Shown here piece after piece: positions 6,531 to 12,341 of a stretch of DNA of 13,217 bases. Position 1 is the first letter of the stretch; the number at the start of each line of letters is the position of its first letter. Under the pieces are notes generated by a model. The model ran no database searches. It had not been told where the DNA came from and was given only the letters and a program-made list of their open reading frames with translations. The translations under genes were made by a program, and so were the position numbers. Source of the DNA: Pseudomonadota bacterium (GTDB taxonomy: Bacteria > Pseudomonadota > Alphaproteobacteria > Acetobacterales > Acetobacteraceae); NCBI GenBank assembly GCA_021779655.1, contig JAJYAF010000025.1, forward strand, positions 1 through 13,217, given 5' to 3'.

Positions 6531-8375
6531 TCAATGCTCAAGAACGTAGGTGCCGGGCGCATCGCAGAGGATCGGGTATCCTTTGCCCGGGCATCCCATG
6601 GGCGGGGGCGGTTGTGGCTCTCCGCTGCGCTGCCCCAGCCATTCCGTCCAAACCGGCCACCAGGAGCCATCACGCCGAGCCGCCGATTCGCGCCATTCAT
6701 CCGGTCCCTCGTAAGGGCTTCCCGGCACGCGCTTCTTCACGCGAAAGAAGCGGTGCGGATGCCCTGGCTCGCTCACGATCCCGGCGTTGTGCCCGCCGGA
6801 GGTGAGAACGAAGGTGATTTCCGCCGGGCTCAGCAAATGCAGCTTGTAGACCGAATGCCATGGCGCGATATGGTCGGTCTCCGTACCCACGAGGAAAACC
6901 GGCTCGTGAATATTGCTGAGAGAGATCGAACTGCCGCCCGCCTCGAAGCGCCCCTCCGCCAGGTCGTTGTCGAGAAACAGCTTGCGCAGATATTGCGAGT
7001 GCATCCGCGCCGGCATCCGCGTGCCATCCGCGTTCCAGGCCAGAAGATCGTTCGCCGTCTCCGCGCGGCCCAGAAGATAGCTGCTGATCAGGCGCGACCA
7101 TATGAGATCGTTCGAGCGCAGCATCTGAAAGGCGCCCGCCATCTGCTGGCTGTCCAGCACGCCGCGCACCGCCATCACGTCTTCCAGAAAGCTGAGCTGC
7201 CCCTCGCTGATGAAAAGCTGCAACTCGCCCGCCTCGGTGAAATCCGTTTGCGCCGCGAACAAGGTCAGGCTCTTGAGCCGGTCATCATGGTCCCGTGCCA
7301 TGGCGGCGGCGGCAATGGCGAGCAGCGTGCCGCCGAGGCAGTAGCCGCAGGCATGAACCTTGGTATCGCCGCAGATCGCCCGGACCGCGTCGAGGGCGGC
7401 CATCGGCCCCAGCAGCCGGTAATCCTCCATTCCGATATCGCGCAGTTCCGGCCCGGGGTTGCGCCAGGAAATGGCAAATACGGTAAAGCCCTGGCCGACC
7501 AGATAGCGGATCAGCGAATTATGCGGGGAAAGATCGAGGATATAGTATTTCATGATCCAGGCCGGCACGATCAGCACCGGCTCGGGGCGGACCTTTTCCG
7601 TCGTCGGCGTGTATTGCAGCAGCTCGATCAGCGTATTGCGGTAAACCACCTTGCCCGGCGTCACCGCCAGGTTCTCGCCAACCTTGAACTCCCGGCTGCC
7701 CGCCGAGGATCCGGCGAGCGTGTCGTGCAGGTCGTTGACAAAGTTCTGCATGCCGCGAAGGAAATTCTTCCCGCCGGTGGCGGCCGTCTCTTCGATAACC
7801 TCCGGGTTCGTCCAGGGGAAATTGGAGGGCGAGAACACATCCATCCATTGCCGCGCCGCGAATGTCACGATCTGCTGGTTGTGATGTTCCACCGCCGGTC
7901 CGCCATTGCTCGCCTGTGCCCACCATTCCTCCGCCAGCAGGAAGCCTTGGTAGATTTGCGCATAGGGCGGTTTGCCCCAAAGCGGGCTGGTGAAGCGGTG
8001 GTCCTGCGGCCCCGGCTTGATCACCTGCGCGCCCGCGAAACCATCAACATAGCGCCGCCATTGCTCCGAGGCTTTGGCCAGCAGCGCCGAACGCCGGGCG
8101 GGCGCGTTCGCCATATGAATCGCCCAATCCGTGCAAGCGAGAAAGAAGGAGGAAAGGGACAGACCCGATGTCAGCCGCGCCTGCGCGGCATGCAGCAGCC
8201 GATCCAGCGCGTAAGGGTCGGCTGAACCGGATAAATCCCGGCCATTGCTTCCCCCATCGCTTCCTCTGTTGCCGCTGGACGTTGTTGCCGCTTTGCCGGC
8301 CGGCGTCGGAAATGTTGTGGGGCTTGGGCTTTTACCGGGCGTGGATGGCTTCAAGGCTGTGTCCGGGTTGTCCAT
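6531..8375 (-). CDS. phaC: Class I poly(3-hydroxyalkanoate) synthase (PhaC)
   Basis: Polymerises (R)-3-hydroxyacyl-CoA, mainly 3-hydroxybutyryl-CoA, into PHA at the granule surface. It has 614 residues, slightly longer than typical class I synthases (about 590). The alpha/beta-hydrolase core carries the lipase-like box GYCLGG with nucleophile C346, D501 in GTETDHIAPW and H529 in SGGHNAGI. The Asp-His spacing of 28 matches C. necator PhaC (C319, D480, H508). Residues 1-45 are Ser/Pro/Gly/Thr-rich and probably disordered. The C-terminus ends with the common PGTYV-type motif. The ATG at 8373-8375 has GGAGG at 8382-8386, a good spacing. It is the first gene of the coupled operon phaC, MaoC-pta, ackA, phasin. 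A 9/10 FNR-type site lies 47-60 bp upstream of the start. No phaE or phaR subunit gene is adjacent, as expected for class I. Confidence 0.96.
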   Translation of the reverse strand: MDNPDTALKPSTPGKSPSPTTFPTPAGKAATTSSGNRGSDGGSNGRDLSGSADPYALDRLLHAAQARLTSGLSLSSFFLACTDWAIHMANAPARRSALLAKASEQWRRYVDGFAGAQVIKPGPQDHRFTSPLWGKPPYAQIYQGFLLAEEWWAQASNGGPAVEHHNQQIVTFAARQWMDVFSPSNFPWTNPEVIEETAATGGKNFLRGMQNFVNDLHDTLAGSSAGSREFKVGENLAVTPGKVVYRNTLIELLQYTPTTEKVRPEPVLIVPAWIMKYYILDLSPHNSLIRYLVGQGFTVFAISWRNPGPELRDIGMEDYRLLGPMAALDAVRAICGDTKVHACGYCLGGTLLAIAAAAMARDHDDRLKSLTLFAAQTDFTEAGELQLFISEGQLSFLEDVMAVRGVLDSQQMAGAFQMLRSNDLIWSRLISSYLLGRAETANDLLAWNADGTRMPARMHSQYLRKLFLDNDLAEGRFEAGGSSISLSNIHEPVFLVGTETDHIAPWHSVYKLHLLSPAEITFVLTSGGHNAGIVSEPGHPHRFFRVKKRVPGSPYEGPDEWRESAARRDGSWWPVWTEWLGQRSGEPQPPPPMGCPGKGYPILCDAPGTYVLEH

Positions 8376-8421
8376 CGAGAACCTCCATAAGGCTTCCTGG
8401 CATGGAAATGCCTCTCGGTAT

Positions 8422-8435
8422 TTGATCCTGATCAG
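8422..8435. promoter_or_regulatory. FNR/FixK-type binding site upstream of phaC
   Basis: The 14-mer TTGATCCTGATCAG matches the FNR/FixK/ANR consensus TTGAT-N4-ATCAA at 9 of 10 defined positions. It lies in the phaC leader, centred at about 8428.5, roughly 53 bp upstream of the phaC ATG. A class II activator position (-41.5) would place transcription initiation near 8387, just before the phaC ribosome site. No strong -10 box is visible, so the exact start is open. The adjacent upstream gene encodes a regulator with the matching recognition helix. Confidence 0.65.
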
Positions 8436-8440
8436 ATCGC

Positions 8441-8507
8441 CAGGAGTTTTGTAAACCAGGAGTTTTGTAAACCAGGGGGATTTTGTAAACCTCGGGATTT
8501 TGTAAAC
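8441..8507. repeat. Four tandem near-palindromic units, operator-like array upstream of phaC
   Basis: Four head-to-tail units occupy 8441-8456, 8457-8472, 8473-8490 and 8491-8507 (16, 16, 18 and 17 bp). The first two are identical. All four share TTTTGTAAAC. Units 1 and 2 carry GTTT-TGT-AAAC, a perfect dyad with a 3-bp centre; units 3 and 4 have ATTT for the left arm. A partial fifth unit (CTCGGGG) follows at 8508-8514. The array starts 5 bp beyond the FNR-type box on the side away from phaC. It resembles a multi-site operator or iteron cluster, but I cannot name the protein that would bind it. Confidence 0.85.
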
Positions 8508-8527
8508 CTCGGGGCGCGATCGCTCAT

Positions 8528-8541
8528 CCAGCCGAAGCCGG
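8528..8541 (-). terminator. Short UUCG-capped hairpin after the regulator gene
   Basis: On the minus strand CCGGC-TTCG-GCTGG forms a 5-bp stem (one G-T pair) with a stable C(UUCG)G loop. It begins at the base after the regulator's TGA. No T-run follows and it is very close to the stop, so it may protect the mRNA end or terminate weakly. Confidence 0.35.
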
Positions 8542-9279
8542 TCATCTTTGGTCCGCGGCTTTTTGCAGGCCGGAGAGATCCAGCAGCAGCAATGTTCGCG
8601 GCCCCTGCCGCCGGATCAGCCGGGCCGCTTCAAGCTGCGATAGCGCGCGGCTTACGGACTCCATCGTCAATCCCAGATAATCCGCGATGTCGTGGCGAAG
8701 CATCGGCAGTGTCACGGAATCTTCATTCGTGCGCTCCGGCAGCGTGCGCTGCCGGAGCCAGAGAATGAATGCCGCCACCCTGGCGCGCGCATCATGTTTC
8801 GCCGTGATGAGGGCGTGCCGCTCCGACTGGCGCAGTTCATCGCAGAGCTTGCACAGCAGCACGACATCCAGCGCCGGATCGCGGCGGATCAGCCGGTCCA
8901 TGGAATCGAAGGGAATTTTGTACGCGATCATCGGAGTCAAAGCCTGGGCCGTGGCTACGTACCGGCCATTTTCGCTCAAGCCCAGCAGATCGGAAGGGAA
9001 AAGAAAGGTCGTGATATGGCGCTCTCCGCCAGGCAGCAGATGATATGTCTCCGCCACGCCCGAGATGACGTTATAGATAAAGCTTGTTTTCCCGCCTTCC
9101 GGATAGATCACCGTGTTGCGGCGGAACTCCGCGATCCGGGAAATCTCCAGAAGTTCCTCCTGCTCGCCGGGAGTCAGCAGTTGTATGGCTTCGCGTTCGT
9201 TCCCGCAGGCAAACGGTTTTGCGAAGATCGAGGGCGGCGGAAATTTTTCCTTGCCGGAATCGCGCTCGCGAAACGTCAA
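8542..9279 (-). CDS. Crp/Fnr-family transcription regulator (FixK/Fnr-like, no Fe-S cysteines)
   Basis: About 245 residues from the proposed start. An N-terminal cyclic-nucleotide-binding-like beta-roll (about 30-140) is followed by a dimer helix (about 140-180) and a C-terminal winged helix (about 190-235). The recognition helix LTMESVSRAL carries E207, S210 and R211, the E-x-x-S-R set that reads TTGAT half-sites in FNR. It lacks FNR's cysteines: only C25, C143 and C146 are present, and the residue aligned with FNR C122 (before the IPF motif) is Tyr120. An oxygen-sensing [4Fe-4S] cluster is therefore unlikely, and it resembles FixK/Dnr-type proteins. The start is uncertain. A TTG at 9277-9279 has AAAAAGG 9 nt upstream and gives FNR length; an in-frame ATG at 9430-9432 adds 51 residues of low-complexity sequence without a clear ribosome site. 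Its likely target is phaC, next downstream. Confidence 0.85.
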   Translation of the reverse strand: MTFRERDSGKEKFPPPSIFAKPFACGNEREAIQLLTPGEQEELLEISRIAEFRRNTVIYPEGGKTSFIYNVISGVAETYHLLPGGERHITTFLFPSDLLGLSENGRYVATAQALTPMIAYKIPFDSMDRLIRRDPALDVVLLCKLCDELRQSERHALITAKHDARARVAAFILWLRQRTLPERTNEDSVTLPMLRHDIADYLGLTMESVSRALSQLEAARLIRRQGPRTLLLLDLSGLQKAADQR

Positions 9280-9297
9280 TTCTTTAATCCTTTTTCC

Positions 9298-9343
9298 GCC
9301 ATCCGCTGCCACTGTCTTTTGCCATCCGCTTTCGCCATCCGCT
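9298..9343. repeat. Three direct copies of a 10-bp sequence
   Basis: GCCATCCGCT occurs at 9298-9307, 9321-9330 and 9334-9343, just upstream of the proposed TTG start of the regulator. Read through in the regulator frame the region gives a low-complexity peptide, which favours the shorter start. Confidence 0.7.
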
Positions 9344-9385
9344 TTGGGGGCTGTCGCGGTTAGCGCGGCGCTAGCTGGCGCCAAG

Positions 9386-9399
9386 TTGATCTTGCTCAG
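9386..9399. promoter_or_regulatory. Weaker FNR-like site upstream of the regulator gene
   Basis: TTGATCTTGCTCAG matches TTGAT-N4-ATCAA at 8 of 10 positions, with the left half-site perfect. It lies about 107-120 bp upstream of the proposed TTG start and could mediate autoregulation or act on the divergent transporter gene. Because the right half is degenerate, chance is a real alternative. Confidence 0.35.
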
Positions 9400-9642
9400 G
9401 TTTGCCGCGGCATTCAAGGGGCCGGGGCGCATGGGACGTTTGCAACCGAAAGTTTCAACGCCCTTGCCCGCAAGGCGGGACAGGCAATACATGATCGCGC
9501 CGGGCGGCGTCGTTCGGGGCCGCGCGCATTCCATTGTGCATTCCATCGGGAGAACAAAAATCATGCCGTCGTGTTTGCCGCCCGTTCCGTCAGGAAAAAA
9601 CAGCCGCGTTCGCCATCCGGCGAAAGCCGGCCTGCTGCCTGC

Positions 9643-10947
9643 ATGAACCGCATCGTTCCTCCAGGCGACGATCCCGAGGCTCCGAGCCCGGTCGTCGGCC
9701 CGACCCGCCCGCGGCTTTTGAAGGTGCTGGGCCCTGGTCTCATCACGGGCGCCTCCGACGACGATCCAAGCGGAATCGCGACCTATTCCCAGGCGGGCGC
9801 GCAATTCGGCTTCATGCTTTCCTGGACGATGCTCTTCTCCTGTCCGCTGATGATCGCCATCCAGATGATCAGCGCCCGCATCGGCCGGACCACCGGGCAC
9901 GGTATCGCCGGGGTTCTGCGGCTGCATTATCCGCGCTGGCTGCTGACAGCGGTGGTGCTGCTGCTGCTCATTGCCAACATCATCAATCTCGGCGCCGATC
10001 TCGGCGCCATGGCGAGCGCGCTTTCCCTGCTTCTGCCGGCGCCGAACGCGCTCTACGTTCTGCTCTTTGCCGCCATCTGCGTCTCGATGCAGCTTTTCCT
10101 GCAATACACCCGCTACGTCGCGGTTTTGAAATGGCTGACGCTCGTGCTTTTCGCCTATTTCGGCGTCGTGGCGATCGTGCATGTGGACTGGGGGAGTCTC
10201 GCCAGCAATCTGGTCTGGCCGCGCTGGCGGTGGGATCATGACTATCTTGTCACGCTGGTTGCCATCCTTGGCACCACCATCAGCCCGTATTTGTTTTTCT
10301 GGCAGGCTTCGGAAGAGGTCGAGGACATGCATGTCTATCCCAGGCGCGTCGATCTGGCCGACGCGCCCGCCCAGGGTCCGGCCGCGCTACGCCGCATCGA
10401 AGTGGACACCATGCTCGGCATGGTGTTCTCCAACCTGGTGGCGCTTGCCATCATCGTCAGCACGGCGTCCACGCTCCATCTCCATGGCGTCACCGACATT
10501 CAGACCGCCACGCAGGCGGCCCAGGCCTTGCGCCCGATTGCGGGCGACCTCGCCTTTCTCGTTTTCGCCATCGGCATCATCGGCACCGGCCTGCTCGCGG
10601 TTCCGGTACTGGCCGGCTCCGCTGCCTATGCCATCGGCGAGGCGCGGCAATGGCCCATGGGCCTCGCGCGCCGGCCGAAAGAGGCGCAGGCCTTCTACGC
10701 CACGCTGGTAATCGCCACGATCGTCGGGATGATCATCAATTTCGGGCCGATAGACCCGATCCGCGCGCTGTTCTGGAGCGCTGTCATCAACGGGGTCGTT
10801 TCCGTTCCTGTCATGGCCGTCATGATGATTCTGTCGGCGCGGCCCGATATCATGGGTGCGTTCACGGTTCATGGCCTGCTGCGCTGGCTGGGCTGGATGG
10901 CGACGCTGCTGATGGCGGGTGTCGTCGTGGCCATGATTTTTTTGTAA
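9643..10947 (+). CDS. Nramp/SLC11-family divalent metal transporter, non-canonical type
   Basis: An integral membrane transporter of 434 residues with about 11 hydrophobic segments in the LeuT-like fold. The first helix region reads LGPGLITGASDDDPSGIATYSQAG (split here around residues 29-52), with D41-P42-S43-G44 in place of the DPGN motif of MntH/DMT1. The helix 6 region reads TTISPYLFF (211-219) in place of the MPHN-type motif that supplies the metal-binding Met. Proteins of this type form a large COG1914 branch usually annotated as Nramp-like, and their substrate is poorly defined; Mn2+/Fe2+ proton symport should not be assumed. The ATG at 9643 has no clear ribosome site; a GTG at 9571 in the same frame would add 24 residues without homology. 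A two-tier hairpin lies 33 bp after the stop. It is divergent from the regulator gene. Confidence 0.88.
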   Translation: MNRIVPPGDDPEAPSPVVGPTRPRLLKVLGPGLITGASDDDPSGIATYSQAGAQFGFMLSWTMLFSCPLMIAIQMISARIGRTTGHGIAGVLRLHYPRWLLTAVVLLLLIANIINLGADLGAMASALSLLLPAPNALYVLLFAAICVSMQLFLQYTRYVAVLKWLTLVLFAYFGVVAIVHVDWGSLASNLVWPRWRWDHDYLVTLVAILGTTISPYLFFWQASEEVEDMHVYPRRVDLADAPAQGPAALRRIEVDTMLGMVFSNLVALAIIVSTASTLHLHGVTDIQTATQAAQALRPIAGDLAFLVFAIGIIGTGLLAVPVLAGSAAYAIGEARQWPMGLARRPKEAQAFYATLVIATIVGMIINFGPIDPIRALFWSAVINGVVSVPVMAVMMILSARPDIMGAFTVHGLLRWLGWMATLLMAGVVVAMIFL

Positions 10948-11196
10948 CCATTCCGCAAGCCGTGGTTTGGAGCGCGATCGTTTCAGGCCGAATCGCCAGG
11001 GGATTCGAGCTGAAACATGAATTGCGCGCGAGAAATCGTGGAGTTCTTACAACACCGTTTTCAAATTCAGCCTGGCGCGGCCGGCCCGCCTCCGGGCTTG
11101 GCATCCGGGCTTCCAACAGGGCCATCACCATCCCATTTCTTATTGCGGCGTGCCCTTGTTGCCGCGTGTCTTGTTGCTGGGTGGAGGAGGTTCGGC
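10948..11196. other. Intergenic region between the Nramp and DUF2147 genes
   Basis: About 249 bp. It contains a two-tier hairpin (10980-11016), two copies of CCGGGCTT near 11093-11111, two copies of CTTGTTGC (11155-11162, 11170-11177) and the GGAGGAGG ribosome site (11182-11189) of the next gene. The frame of the DUF2147 gene is open back to an ATG at 11017, but the peptide it would add looks non-coding. No clear promoter is seen. Confidence 0.5.
10980..11016. terminator. Two-tier hairpin downstream of the Nramp gene
   Basis: GTTTCAG (10980-10986) pairs perfectly with CTGAAAC (11010-11016). After a symmetric 2x2 internal loop, CGAATC (10989-10994) pairs with GATTCG (11002-11007) across a 7-nt loop. 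It lies 33 bp past the transporter stop, consistent with a terminator or 3'-end stabiliser, although no T-run follows. The symmetry would also suit a protein-binding palindrome. Confidence 0.5.
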
Positions 11197-11688
11197 TTGT
11201 CTCGTCTTGGTTTATTGTTGGCGGTGCTTTGCCTCGCCATGCTGACGCACCGGAATGCAGGCGCGGGGACATCGTCAGGAGGCGGAACTTCGGGGGGGTA
11301 CGGCGCCGCGCCCGTCGGCCGCTGGCTCACCGCCGATCGCAGCGCCGTCATCCAGACCAGCTTTTGTCAGGTCGGCATCTGCGGCGCGATCGTGGGCATT
11401 CGCCAGAGCCATCCGGGCGATCCGATGCCGGATGATTGGCAGGGCCGCCCGGAATGCGGGATCACGATGATCGAGGTCTCGCCCGTGACCACCGCCAGCG
11501 GCGGGACGGTCTGGAAGGGCTATGTGCTGGACCCCCGCAACGGCGCGCGGCACCGGGCGCTGCTGACGCTGGATGGCGCCAACCGGCTGGTGCTCCGTGG
11601 GTATATGCTGATTCCGCTGCTCGGCCGCTCCCAGGTCTGGACAGCCTATACCGGTTCCGTATCGCCGGGCTGCCATATGTCCGGCTGA
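11197..11688 (+). CDS. Exported DUF2147-domain protein
   Basis: A 163-residue predicted periplasmic protein of unknown function. I chose the TTG at 11197 because a strong GGAGGAGG site ends 7 nt upstream and the peptide then begins with a textbook signal sequence: MSRLG, a hydrophobic stretch to about residue 16, and likely cleavage after the AGA near 21-23. A Gly/Ser-rich linker (24-37) leads into a DUF2147 domain with VGRWLTADRSAVIQ (40-53), ICGAIVGIRQ (61-70), WKGYVLDPRNGARHRA (106-121) and LRGYMLIPLLGRSQVW (133-148). C57, C62, C87 and C159 could form disulfides. DUF2147 proteins are small secreted proteins seen in many Proteobacteria, with no settled biochemical role. An 8-bp-stem hairpin follows the stop, shared with the convergent gene. 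Confidence 0.85.
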   Translation: MSRLGLLLAVLCLAMLTHRNAGAGTSSGGGTSGGYGAAPVGRWLTADRSAVIQTSFCQVGICGAIVGIRQSHPGDPMPDDWQGRPECGITMIEVSPVTTASGGTVWKGYVLDPRNGARHRALLTLDGANRLVLRGYMLIPLLGRSQVWTAYTGSVSPGCHMSG

Positions 11689-11692
11689 CAGG

Positions 11693-11713
11693 CCGCCGAT
11701 GCGGTATCGGCGG
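11693..11713. terminator. Bidirectional terminator-like hairpin between convergent genes
   Basis: CCGCCGAT (11693-11700) pairs perfectly with ATCGGCGG (11706-11713) around a 5-nt loop, in the 27 bp between the DUF2147 stop and the stop of the membrane-protein gene. Position and symmetry fit a terminator used from both sides. There is no clear T-run on either side. Confidence 0.55.
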
Positions 11714-11715
11714 GT

Positions 11716-12333
11716 TCAGCTCCGCTGTACGATGGCTCGCCCGGCATCGCCATGGCGGGCCAGATACCACAGGCTTCCCACCATCAGCAGCCCGAATATG
11801 CCATAGCCAACCGCCGGCCCGAAGAGCAGATAACGCCCGATCGGCCACGAATAGGCGAGCCAGCACATCACCGTCGTCTGCCCCACCAGGCCGCAGCCCC
11901 AGACCGCGGTAAGCGTGCGCAGCAGTTTCGGCACGCCCGGCCTTTCCCACACCCGGTCGAAATCTTTCGCCCCCTGCGCGGTGTTGCGCGCCATCGTCGC
12001 CCGGGCGAGATAAAAAATTATCGGCCGTTTGAAGAACAGCGAGACGAGAAATAGCAGCCCGACCGCCCCGCTCACCAGCGCGTCGCGCATCTGGATCAGC
12101 CGCGGCGAGCCACCCATCGCGGTGGCGGCCAGGGTGAACAGGATGCTCGCCACCACGATCAGGCTGATCGCATCCAGCCGCCGAGTCTTGACCAGCTCGT
12201 ACAGGCTCCACAGCAGCGGCGGAAAAGTGGAAGCGATGAGCGCCTTCACCTCTCCCAGATGGCCGTTCACCGCTTCGTAAACGGCCCAGGGCGCCAGAAA
12301 ATTTACGGCCAGTTCAGGCAGCAGGCGCAACAT
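11716..12333 (-). CDS. VC0807-family integral membrane protein
   Basis: A 205-residue inner membrane protein with about five to six hydrophobic helices (near residues 4-22, 33-47, 55-72, 86-101, 150-163 and 170-190). The opening LPELAVNFLAPWAVYE, the LPPLLWSLYE-like segment and the FKRPIIFYLAR loop match the family annotated as VC0807, whose function is unknown. No catalytic motif or signal peptide is evident. It begins 8 bp after thiG, and its GAGG ribosome site overlaps the thiG stop codon, so it is very probably co-transcribed and translationally coupled with thiS-thiG. That linkage hints at, but does not show, a role near thiamine synthesis or transport. It converges with the DUF2147 gene, with a shared hairpin between them. 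Confidence 0.75.
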   Translation of the reverse strand: MLRLLPELAVNFLAPWAVYEAVNGHLGEVKALIASTFPPLLWSLYELVKTRRLDAISLIVVASILFTLAATAMGGSPRLIQMRDALVSGAVGLLFLVSLFFKRPIIFYLARATMARNTAQGAKDFDRVWERPGVPKLLRTLTAVWGCGLVGQTTVMCWLAYSWPIGRYLLFGPAVGYGIFGLLMVGSLWYLARHGDAGRAIVQRS

Positions 12334-12341
12334 CCTGGGCC

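Larger units (their letters stand above)
9280..9642. other. Divergent intergenic region between the regulator and Nramp genes
   Basis: About 363 bp without a convincing gene. From left to right it holds three direct copies of GCCATCCGCT (9298-9307, 9321-9330, 9334-9343), a 13-bp palindrome TAGCGC-G-GCGCTA (9361-9373), an 8/10 FNR-like site (9386-9399), a direct repeat of GCATTCCAT (9526-9534, 9538-9546) and a hairpin TTCGCC-ATCC-GGCGAA (9609-9624) just before the transporter start. If the regulator begins at the ATG 9432, part of this region would be coding. I see no recognisable riboswitch and no confident promoter. Confidence 0.5.

Noticed and set aside
5961..8225. 754-residue plus-strand open frame opposite phaC and the MaoC-pta gene
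   Set aside because: Antisense shadow in GC-rich DNA; both minus-strand genes are firmly identified and the peptide has no domain.
8441..8507. Tandem units upstream of phaC as a CRISPR array
   Set aside because: Units are only 16-18 bp with no unique spacers, and no cas gene is present.
8516..8523. GCGATCGC palindrome as a functional element
   Set aside because: A single common GC-rich octamer; no further copies or context to support a role.
9525..9550. Upstream in-frame Met/Cys peptide (MECTMEC) as an FNR-like Fe-S motif for the regulator
   Set aside because: It lies about 90 residues before the proposed start across low-complexity repeats, does not have FNR cysteine spacing, and reflects a 9-bp direct repeat.
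9440..9642. Metal riboswitch (yybP-ykoY or M-box type) before the Nramp gene
   Set aside because: I could not identify the conserved core or helices of either class; only a short local hairpin is visible.
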